Assembly (NCBI GenBank): GCA_963715255.1 | Contig: CAVQRN010000006.1 | Span: 62,001 to 126,000, forward strand | Reading direction: 5' to 3' | Length of the DNA stretch: 64,000 bases | Source: JAHEEL01 sp963715255 | Lineage (GTDB): Bacteria; Actinomycetota; Acidimicrobiia; Spongiisociales; UBA5794 | Shown: one piece after another, positions 1-6,590 of the stretch | Position numbering within the stretch: the first letter of the stretch is position 1 | Layout: the number at the start of each line of letters is the position of its first letter | Program-made: the position numbers and the translations under genes | Notes under the pieces: generated by a model | Database searches by the model: none | Seen by the model: the letters and a program-made list of their open reading frames with translations, nothing else | Told to the model about the DNA's origin: nothing

Positions 1-94
1 GGTCAACCGTGTCGAGCGCGGTCACGGTGGCCCCACCCAGCTCGTATCGGCGCGATACGCCGTCGAGACGGATCAGTGTGTTGTCTCCGATCAT
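1..94 (-). CDS. ABC transporter ATP-binding protein, N-terminal fragment (cut by window start)
   Basis: Only the first 31 codons are inside the window. They begin MIGDNTLIRLDGVSRRYELG and continue with a stretch typical of the start of MacB/LolD-type ATPases, where a short strand and an aromatic A-loop residue precede the Walker A motif. The Walker A itself lies outside. The ATG overlaps the stop of the upstream regulator gene as ATGA, so the two are probably translationally coupled and transcribed together. In this family the ATPase normally pairs with an FtsX/MacB-type permease that moves lipids, peptides or drugs at the membrane. The substrate cannot be inferred here. Confidence 0.7.
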   Translation of the reverse strand, partial: MIGDNTLIRLDGVSRRYELGGATVTALDTVD

Positions 95-576
95 GATTCC
101 TCTGTTCTGCCTGTCGCGGTTCTCTGTTGTTGCCGCCACCGTTCGATGAGGAGGTCGAACTCCCGATCGAACCAGGTGTAGAAATCTCGCATCTGTTCGA
201 GGCGCTTCCTGGCTGGGTCGATGTTCTCCAGGGCATCCATGCCGCGCTCGGAGAGCGCAACCATCTGCGTGAGTACGTCGGCGCTTCGCTCGAGGAGTCG
301 CTCGAGAGCACCCATGGACGCGGTGTAGTAGCTCCGCCGATCACCGGGGACCCACACACGGTCGACAATTCCCATCCGGGTCAGGGCGGAGACAGCGGTC
401 GAGATCGACCCGGCGCTGGCGCCGATCTGCTCCTGAAGGTCCGTCGCCGACAGGTGCGGTCGATCGGTCACGAGCAACGCAGCCCAGACCCGGCCCGCCA
501 TCGGGGACATGCCCATTGCCTCAAACACCAGACTGACGTCCTCGGCGAATCCCATCCGACGTTCACGTTGTGTCAT
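91..576 (-). CDS. GbsR/MarR-family winged-helix transcriptional regulator
   Basis: A 161-residue protein with a winged-helix DNA-binding region at about residues 15-85, containing the segment MGMSPMAGRVWAALLV that is typical of the GbsR-like branch of MarR regulators. It is followed by the recognition helix and wing (ASAGSISTAVSALTRMGIVDRV, here split as ASAGSISTAVSAL and TRMGIVDRV) and a C-terminal helical region. Such regulators usually sit at the head of ABC export operons and repress them; here the ATPase start overlaps the stop by 4 nt. A perfect 6-bp inverted repeat just upstream of the ATG is a plausible autoregulatory operator. The ligand is unknown. Confidence 0.8.
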   Translation of the reverse strand: MTQRERRMGFAEDVSLVFEAMGMSPMAGRVWAALLVTDRPHLSATDLQEQIGASAGSISTAVSALTRMGIVDRVWVPGDRRSYYTASMGALERLLERSADVLTQMVALSERGMDALENIDPARKRLEQMRDFYTWFDREFDLLIERWRQQQRTATGRTEES

Positions 577-579
577 AAC

Positions 580-597
580 TTTCAGTTATACCTGAAA
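580..597. promoter_or_regulatory. Candidate operator of the GbsR-like regulator
   Basis: TTTCAG (580-585) and CTGAAA (592-597) form a perfect inverted repeat separated by 6 bp. It lies 3 bp upstream of the regulator start and about 95 bp upstream of the divergent aldo/keto reductase. The position and symmetry fit binding of a dimeric winged-helix repressor that could control both directions. This is inferred from sequence only. Confidence 0.45.
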
Positions 598-692
598 CTA
601 CGATGCTTGGTGAGAGCCCTTCGACCCTATTTGACGCACGCAGACCCCGCGCGAGACTGCAGGTTGTGCCCCCGGTGTGGAAGGCTCTCTCC

Positions 693-1523
693 ATGAGCAT
701 CTCCCTCGACACCACCGTTGCCCTCCACGGCACCGTCCAGATCCCCCTCCTTGGCTTCGGCACCTTCAGAGTTAGGGACGGGCAGGACGTCGAGGAGGCC
801 GTCGCTACCGCCCTCGACCTCGGCTACCGGCACATCGATACCGCAGTGATCTATCGCAACGAGGAGGGGGTCGGACGCGCCGTTGCCGCTTCCGGAATCG
901 ACCGCTCTGAGATCTTCGTCACGACCAAGGTGTGGAACAGCGACCAGGGCCACGAACCGACCCTCCGAGCGATCGACGCCAGCCTCGAACGCCTCGGCAT
1001 GGACTACGTCGACCTCTACCTCGTGCACTGGCCGAAGCCGGCACACACGTTGGAGACGTGGCGGGCGATGGAGGAGATCCAGGAGTCCGGAAAGGCTCGG
1101 GCGATCGGCGTGTCGAACTACCTCACGCATCACCTCGATCAGCTTCTCGAGAACGCCAACGTCCTTCCGTCGATCAACCAGATCCAGTTCCATCCGCATC
1201 TCCAGAGTCCGGATCTCGTCGACTACTGCGCCGATCGAAGCATCGTCATCGAAGCGTGGGGTCCCCTGAAGCAGGGACAAATCATCGACGACCCGGAGTT
1301 GGCGGCTATTGCTGCCACCCACGGAGTGACCGTGCCGCAGGTCGTGTTGCGGTGGATGCTCCAGCGCGGCGTCGTCGCTATCCCGAAGAGCGTGACCCCG
1401 TCCCGGATCGCAGCGAATGCCGATCTCTACGGGTTCGAACTCTCCTCCGATGAGATTGCCGTGATCAACGCCATGGACCGCGACGATCGGGTTGGGGCGC
1501 ACCCGGATCACATCGACTTCTAG
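693..1523 (+). CDS. Aldo/keto reductase (2,5-diketo-D-gluconate reductase-like)
   Basis: A 276-residue NADPH-dependent aldo/keto reductase with an (alpha/beta)8 barrel. The catalytic tetrad is visible: Asp in GYRHIDTA, Tyr in VIYRNEEG, Lys in TTKVWNSD and His in LVHWP. The C-terminal cofactor loop reads IPKSVTPSRIAAN, as in YvgN/DkgA-like enzymes. The ATG at 693 was chosen over an upstream in-frame ATG because the family alignment starts at MSISLDTTVALHG and GGAAGG lies about 9 nt upstream. It is divergent from the GbsR-like gene. The natural substrate is not predictable; small aldehydes such as methylglyoxal are common for this subgroup. Confidence 0.88.
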   Translation: MSISLDTTVALHGTVQIPLLGFGTFRVRDGQDVEEAVATALDLGYRHIDTAVIYRNEEGVGRAVAASGIDRSEIFVTTKVWNSDQGHEPTLRAIDASLERLGMDYVDLYLVHWPKPAHTLETWRAMEEIQESGKARAIGVSNYLTHHLDQLLENANVLPSINQIQFHPHLQSPDLVDYCADRSIVIEAWGPLKQGQIIDDPELAAIAATHGVTVPQVVLRWMLQRGVVAIPKSVTPSRIAANADLYGFELSSDEIAVINAMDRDDRVGAHPDHIDF

Positions 1524-1681
1524 TCTGTCCCGAAGGTCGTCCACTGCGACGGTCACCGGCCGGGCTCGACCTCCTCCGCCTCCTTCGTCGGCACCGCCCC
1601 CTGAGGGCGAGGAAGAGACAGCCGGCGGCCCGGGAGAGCGGCAACGGCTCCGAACTCCAATACAAAGGCATACTGCAACCG

Positions 1682-3427
1682 ATGCATCTGATCAGCCTCG
1701 AATCCATTTCCAAGTCGTATCCGGAGACGCCGGTGCTCTCAGAAGTGTCGCTTGGGATCGGCCGACGACAGCGAATCGGTGTCATCGGCCGGAACGGATC
1801 AGGCAAATCGACACTCCTGCGCATCATCGCGGGTACCGAAGAACCCGATGCGGGCAGGATCGTACGAAGTGCGGGCCTCCGGGTTGCCTCCCTCTCTCAG
1901 GATCCGTCCTTCCCCGAAGGCCGTACCGTCGGCGACGTGATCGGTGACGACCGCAAGACGATCGCCATGGCCGACCGCCTCGGTCTCGCCGACCCATCCG
2001 TCGGCGTCTCCGAACTGTCGGGGGGCCAACGCAAGCGGCTCGCGCTGGCGCTGGCACTTGCCGCCGAGTGCGACCTGCTGATCCTCGACGAGCCGACCAA
2101 TCATCTCGACGTTGACACGATCGACTGGCTCGAGGAACACCTCCTCTCCCGAACCTCGGTGTTGATCCTGGTTACCCACGACCGGTACCTACTCGACCGT
2201 GTCGCCAACCGGGTGGTCGAAGTGCACGACGGATCGCTTCACACCCACCAGGGCACCTACGAGCAGTACCTCGAGGCACGAGCCGCCAGAGAAGAGCACG
2301 AAGCAACCGTCGAACATCGGCGTCGCCAGCGCCTCCGCACCGAACTGGTCTGGCTTCGCCGCTCCCCCAAGGCCCGCACATCGAAGTCGAAAGCCCGTGT
2401 CAGCGCCGTACACGAACTCATGGCGGCGCAACGCCCCCCGATCGATCCGGAACTCTCGATCGAACTCCCATCGCGACGCATTGGATCCAAGGTCGTGAAC
2501 CTGGCCGACGTCGGGAAGCGCTACGAGAGCCATTGGGTGCTGCGCAACCTCACCCTCAATCTCCTCCCGGACGCCCGGATCGGCGTCGTGGGTAACAACG
2601 GTTCCGGGAAGACCACGTTGCTGCGCCTCATCGCCGGACGACTCGCACCGGATGAGGGAACAGTGACGACGGGATCGACCATTGTCCCCGGCTGGTACGG
2701 CCAAGACCCGGAACCAATACCGCCCGACACCCGAGTGATCGCCGCGGTCCGCGAACGGGCCGAGACCACACTGCTCGAGTCTGGTATCCCCGTGTCCGCG
2801 GCGAAGCTGCTCGAACGGTTTCAGTTCGCCACCGAAGTCCAGCGTGCGACCATCGGAGACCTCTCCGGCGGGGAGCGGCGGCGCCTCGAACTGCTCCTGA
2901 CCCTCATGGAAGCCCCGAATCTGCTGCTCCTCGACGAGCCGACCAACGATCTCGATCTCGACACCCTCGAAGTACTCGAGGAGTACCTTGATGCCTGGCC
3001 CGGGGCCCTGGCCATCGCCAGCCACGACCGCTACTTCCTGGACCGGGTGTGTGACGACATCTTCTCAATCGAACCCGACGGTTCGATCCAACACCATCCG
3101 GGTGGCTGGCCCGCCTACTGGACCGATCGACAGACCCCACCCGCCGGATCAGCCCGCACCCGGGGGGAGAAATCCCAGCGATCGACGGCGGCACGCACCA
3201 CACCGACGTGGAAGGAACGGCGGGAACTGGAGGAGCTGACGAAACGGATCCCCCGCCTGGAGAAGCGGCGGGCGGATCTCGCGGCTCAACTCGATGCCGC
3301 AGCCGACGACTACGTCGCCGCCACCGACCTGGCACACCGCCTCGAGGCGACCATCGCCGAAATCGACGACGCCGAGACCTCCTGGTTGGAGCTGACCGAG
3401 CAGACGGAGCAACTCCGAGACGCCTGA
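1682..3427 (+). CDS. ABC-F family ATPase (Uup-like)
   Basis: A 581-residue soluble protein with two ABC domains and no membrane segments, the layout of ABC-F translation factors. Domain 1 has Walker A GRNGSGKST (about residues 37-45), signature LSGGQRKRL and Walker B LLILDEPTNHLD. Domain 2 has GNNGSGKTT, LSGGERRRL and LLLLDEPTNDLD. A charged linker rich in Arg/Lys joins them (P-site tRNA interaction motif region). The last ~80 residues, after a basic Ser/Arg-rich spacer, are a predicted coiled coil (ERRELEELTKRIPRLEKRRA), as in Uup. Family members act on ribosomes, resolving stalls or giving antibiotic protection. No resistance phenotype can be assigned. Confidence 0.88.
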   Translation: MHLISLESISKSYPETPVLSEVSLGIGRRQRIGVIGRNGSGKSTLLRIIAGTEEPDAGRIVRSAGLRVASLSQDPSFPEGRTVGDVIGDDRKTIAMADRLGLADPSVGVSELSGGQRKRLALALALAAECDLLILDEPTNHLDVDTIDWLEEHLLSRTSVLILVTHDRYLLDRVANRVVEVHDGSLHTHQGTYEQYLEARAAREEHEATVEHRRRQRLRTELVWLRRSPKARTSKSKARVSAVHELMAAQRPPIDPELSIELPSRRIGSKVVNLADVGKRYESHWVLRNLTLNLLPDARIGVVGNNGSGKTTLLRLIAGRLAPDEGTVTTGSTIVPGWYGQDPEPIPPDTRVIAAVRERAETTLLESGIPVSAAKLLERFQFATEVQRATIGDLSGGERRRLELLLTLMEAPNLLLLDEPTNDLDLDTLEVLEEYLDAWPGALAIASHDRYFLDRVCDDIFSIEPDGSIQHHPGGWPAYWTDRQTPPAGSARTRGEKSQRSTAARTTPTWKERRELEELTKRIPRLEKRRADLAAQLDAAADDYVAATDLAHRLEATIAEIDDAETSWLELTEQTEQLRDA

Positions 3428-3470
3428 CAATCGCTCCGAGCGAATCGCTGTCCGATGGCTCGGCAGGCTC

Positions 3471-3572
3471 CTAGCGCAGTCCCTCGATGAACGTTTTGTC
3501 GGTGTCGAACGCCAGCGGCGGCAGTTCATCGAGGTCGAACCAACCGACGGCATCGGCATCATCACCGGCTAG
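3471..3572 (-). pseudogene. Duplicated 3' end of a Nudix hydrolase gene
   Basis: On the minus strand this stretch encodes AGDDADAVGWFDLDELPP then LAFDTDKTFIEGLR and a stop. That matches the last 32 residues of the intact Nudix gene at 12613-13125 with only a few substitutions (D/E, A/T, VA/IE). The similarity begins at the stop codon of the YkgJ-like gene and ends at the Nudix stop. No start, Nudix box or zinc ribbon is present, so it is a non-functional segmental copy about 9 kb from its parent. The divergence suggests an old duplication, or a remnant of a second Nudix gene replaced by ykgJ. Confidence 0.8.
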
Positions 3573-4271
3573 CCACTGTCCAGCAAGCGTGCGAGATGTA
3601 CGGATCCGGGGAGCGGCCGATCGGATCCCGGGTAGTGGTCAGCACGGTCGAGAGAGAGCACAAGCGGTTCTCGCTTGGTGCGACCGTTCCGAGTCAGGTG
3701 AGAGAAGAGCGACGCGGGAAGAGGCACCCGTTCCACGGTCTACGTCGCCGAAGTGCCCACAGCGCTCGCGCGGCGATGTCACGAGATACTCGCGACACGC
3801 AAGCGGGCGCTGTCCATAAATCGAGCATGACTCGCCGTCGAGAAACGGGCACGGTATCTGCATGCGGAAGTAGCGGATGGCCAGGATCCCGAGTTCGGAC
3901 CGAGACAGCCGATCGATCCGGCCCAGAGCGGGGAGAAGAGTCCCGACCTCAAGACGGCGCACCGCCTCTGCCACACCAGCGTGCACGATCTCGCGTTGGT
4001 CGGCAGGGAGGCTGTCAACAATCTGGTTGAGGAACCGTGCTTCCGTCTCTGTGACGGGCACCATTTGATAGCAGCAGGCCGTGCACCCGAATCGGCACGT
4101 GATTCCCCGACCTTCTCGGTTGATTGCTGCTACCGCTTCCGAGACCAACCAGTCGTCGAGCGCGTGGAGCGCTGGAATCACGTCCACAGACTCAACCGGA
4201 TTCGACGGTACGACCACGACCGTCGCGAACGTGCCGGTGGAAGAAGTCATGGTCACCCGTACGGAGCTCAT
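3569..4271 (-). CDS. YkgJ-family cysteine-cluster protein (one apparent frameshift)
   Basis: The N-terminal part carries the CxxCC-type cluster of the YkgJ/PF03692 family: CRFGCTACCYQ, then CPFLDGESCSIYGQRPLACR, typical of putative Fe-S or Zn-binding proteins of unknown reaction. The start at 4271 has AGAGGA 8 nt upstream. Read straight, the frame ends at 3639 after an atypical tail. A one-base shift near 3738 restores a family-like C-terminus (ERVPLPASLFSHLTRNGR, later RPLPGSVHLARLLDSG) ending at a TAG at 3569-3571. An inserted base at a GG pair is the likely cause. It is the last gene of the minus-strand run that starts with the Hsp70-GH99 fusion, but a 190-bp gap makes co-transcription uncertain. 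Confidence 0.7.
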
Positions 4272-4460
4272 GGATATGTCCTCTGTGCTCACGCCACCGG
4301 CTGGTTCTCCGGCCATCAGCGGTTCCGGCGGCACTGTCGAGCCAGGTGCGTCGGCAGCGTGAAGGTAGGACACATGCTGAGTCGTAGGCGTGTCAGGGAC
4401 AAGGCTGTCACGAGTGGCGTTCCCTGCCGACGGGAGTGCACACGAACGGTGGCCGGCGCA

Positions 4461-5294
4461 CTAGCCGTCGAGAGCGTCGATGTCGTCGTCCTCGAGTGCC
4501 AGGTCCTCATGTTCGGCGATCGGCTCGTCCCACCCGCCGCTCTCTAACTCAACATCCTCCAGGCGCACTTCTTCGATCTGCACCTCCTCGATGACCTCGA
4601 CGTGGAATTCCGTGGCATCCCACGACTGAGCGACATCGGACTGGATGTCCAGCGGTATATCGCCTCCCTTGCGATCGAGCGCGATCTCGTCGTCGCCCGT
4701 GCGGTCCAGTTCGGGTTGACGGCCACCAACCGGCATCTCCCCACCCGGGATCGGAACCGGCAGGACAGACACCACATCATCCCCAACCGGCATCTCCCCA
4801 CCCGGCAACGGAATCGGCGTCGCCGACACCACATCGACCGCAACCGGCATCTCCCCACCCGGGATCGGAACCGGCAGGACAGACACCACATCATCCCCAA
4901 CCGGCATCTCCCCACCCGGCAACGGAATCGGCGTCGCCGACACCACGTCATCCCCAACCGGCATCTCCCCACCCGGCAACGGAATCGGCGTAGCCGACAC
5001 CACACCATCCCCAACCGGATCAACCACGGCAGGAATGGGCTCCCGAGTCTCGGAGGCCAGGTCGTCACCCGGGGCTGATACATCGAGGAACACGGACACG
5101 TCCGCTGCTGTTGGGGTTTCCACGAGGCCGACAGTCAGTAGGTCGGACGTATAGCGGTCAAGAGAGCCCTCGTCCGCCGCCTCTATCCCTGGGCGAGCGT
5201 CATCGGTCGGCGCCGTGGCCTCCTCGGCGGCGACATCACTCTGCCGCTCCACATCGATTGGAGTCCGCGGGTCCTCGGCTGCTCCATCGCTCAC
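4461..5294 (-). CDS. Acidic tandem-repeat protein with five 20-residue repeats
   Basis: A 277-residue acidic protein with no signal peptide or membrane segment. Its centre is built from five 20-residue units of the type SATPIPLPGGEMPVGDDVV or SVLPVPIPGGEMPVGDDVV, encoded by nearly identical 60-bp DNA repeats at about 4733-5035. The flanks are low-complexity and acidic, with a C-terminal stretch of alternating Glu/Val-Ile (VEVIEEVQIEEVRLEDVELE) that could form a beta-rich or coiled adhesive surface. The start is a GTG overlapping the upstream stop as GTGA. I know no family for it. Its place directly after another repeat protein and the Hsp70-GH99 gene suggests a structural partner of that system. 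Confidence 0.75.
   Translation of the reverse strand: MSDGAAEDPRTPIDVERQSDVAAEEATAPTDDARPGIEAADEGSLDRYTSDLLTVGLVETPTAADVSVFLDVSAPGDDLASETREPIPAVVDPVGDGVVSATPIPLPGGEMPVGDDVVSATPIPLPGGEMPVGDDVVSVLPVPIPGGEMPVAVDVVSATPIPLPGGEMPVGDDVVSVLPVPIPGGEMPVGGRQPELDRTGDDEIALDRKGGDIPLDIQSDVAQSWDATEFHVEVIEEVQIEEVRLEDVELESGGWDEPIAEHEDLALEDDDIDALDG
4733..5035. repeat. Five tandem 60-bp in-gene repeats
   Basis: Copies of a 60-bp unit carrying CATCTCCCCACCCGG recur at a 60-bp spacing. Two sub-types alternate: one continues GATCGGAACCGGCAGGAC, the other CAACGGAATCGGCGT. The high nucleotide identity, beyond what protein conservation requires, points to recent slippage or gene-conversion expansion inside the coding sequence. 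Confidence 0.9.
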
Positions 5295-6499
5295 GTCGAT
5301 CGGGTCCGCGCTCCGCTGTCGGGACCTTGGTCGGCCACGACCTCGATTCCGTTCGAATCGTCACTCTCGACCTCGGTGCTCGTCGGAGCACCGTCGGCCC
5401 CGGTCTCCCAATCGGCGGGTGGCCATACCTCGGGCGGTTCGCCGGCCGGTGGATACAGCGGCGGCGCTATGTACTTGGTGCCATCGGGAAGCACCGCGAA
5501 GTCCGGTCCGTCTCCGCCCACCGAGTGACCCATCGTCGGCTGGATCGGCAACGGAACCCCCGACGAATCAACCGCCGTCATCGACCCATCCGCAGCCGTA
5601 TGAATGAAGAACTCCTCCGGGAACACATACGCCGGCGCCTCATACACCGTCCCATCCGGCAACACCACATAGTCAGATTCGGCCACCATCTCCGGCCCGC
5701 CGTGACCCATCGTCGGCTGGATCGGCAACGGAACCCCCGACGAATCAACCGCCGTCATCGACCCATCCGCAGCCGTATGAATGAAGAACTCCTCCGGGAA
5801 CACATACGCCGGCGCCTCATACACCGTCCCATCCGGCAACACCACATAGTCAGATTCGGCCACCATCTCCGGCCCGCCGTGACCCATCGTCGGCTGGATC
5901 GGCAACGGAACCCCCGACGAATCAACCGCCGTCATCGACCCATCCGCAGCCGTATGAATGAAGAACTCCTCCGGGAACACATACGCCGGCGCCTCATACA
6001 CCGTCCCATCCGGCAACACCACGAGGATCTGCTCGCCGCCGTTGACGATTCGTCGGATATCCGGTTGGAACGGCAACGGAACCCCCGACGAATCAACCGC
6101 CGTCATCGACCCATCCGCAGCCGTATGAATGAAGAACTCCTCCGGGAACACATACGCCGGCGCCTCATACACCGTCCCATCCGGCAACACCACGAGGATC
6201 TGCTCGCCGCCGTTGACGATTCGTCGGATATCCGGTTGGAACGGCAGGAGCGCCCCGTGCTCATCCACGGCGGTCAGCGTGCCATCGGCCGCCTGATGGA
6301 CAAAGAACTCGCTGGGATACTTGGGCACGTACTCGGGGACTTCGTTCCCCCAGGGATCGAGCATCTTCGAGTCGCCGTTCGCCGGCACATACTTCATCGT
6401 TGGCGGTGACGGAACGGTGTTCCCTTTCTCATCGAGGATTGTGAAGGTTCCGTCGGACTCGCGGTAGTAGCGGAAACTTGGTGGGGTCCAGGCAACCAT
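5291..6499 (-). CDS. Tandem-repeat protein with about five 59-residue repeats
   Basis: A 402-residue protein starting MVAWTPPSFRYYRESDG. It consists of 59-residue units containing LPDGTVYEAPAYVFPEEFF, then IHTAADGSMTAVDSSGVPLP and a variable linker (IQPTMGHGG or FQPDIRRIVNGGEQ). Two diverged half-repeats sit at the N-terminus. No signal peptide or transmembrane segment is visible. The ATG at 6499 is preferred to an upstream in-frame start because AAGGGGGAG lies just before it. The stop overlaps the next gene by 4 nt. The short beta-hairpin-like units with G-[ST]-[ML]-TAVD motifs resemble repeated binding modules, but I recognise no named family. It lies 91 bp downstream of the Hsp70-GH99 gene in the same direction. 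Confidence 0.78.
   Translation of the reverse strand: MVAWTPPSFRYYRESDGTFTILDEKGNTVPSPPTMKYVPANGDSKMLDPWGNEVPEYVPKYPSEFFVHQAADGTLTAVDEHGALLPFQPDIRRIVNGGEQILVVLPDGTVYEAPAYVFPEEFFIHTAADGSMTAVDSSGVPLPFQPDIRRIVNGGEQILVVLPDGTVYEAPAYVFPEEFFIHTAADGSMTAVDSSGVPLPIQPTMGHGGPEMVAESDYVVLPDGTVYEAPAYVFPEEFFIHTAADGSMTAVDSSGVPLPIQPTMGHGGPEMVAESDYVVLPDGTVYEAPAYVFPEEFFIHTAADGSMTAVDSSGVPLPIQPTMGHSVGGDGPDFAVLPDGTKYIAPPLYPPAGEPPEVWPPADWETGADGAPTSTEVESDDSNGIEVVADQGPDSGARTRST
5525..6245. repeat. Tandem 177-bp in-gene repeats
   Basis: A 177-bp unit recurs exactly (first bases at about 5525, 5702 and 5879, with two further partly diverged units to about 6245). The first three copies are almost identical; the last two keep a 100-bp identical core but have a different linker. 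The near identity at the DNA level indicates recent expansion or homogenisation, and copy number may vary between strains. Confidence 0.92.
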
Positions 6500-6590
6500 G
6501 ACTCCCCCTTCTGTTGTCGGCGTCAGGCGCTCACTCCTGGAATACTCGCGCAGCACTGACTTGTCTAGAGGCACATGGCCGCGCGACGTC

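Noticed and set aside
627..1556. Long minus-strand open frame opposite the aldo/keto reductase
   Set aside because: The plus-strand frame encodes a complete reductase with its catalytic tetrad; the opposite frame is a GC-driven shadow.
4733..5035. CRISPR-like 60-bp periodicity
   Set aside because: The whole 60-bp unit is conserved and in frame, so it is a coding tandem repeat.
5525..6245. CRISPR-like regular repeats
   Set aside because: The 177-bp units are contiguous, in frame and encode a protein repeat. There are no spacers and no cas genes.
5111..6409. Long plus-strand open frame opposite the repeat genes
   Set aside because: It mirrors the tandem repeats on the other strand, is extremely Arg/His-rich and lacks a start signal; the minus-strand genes overlap with coupled starts.
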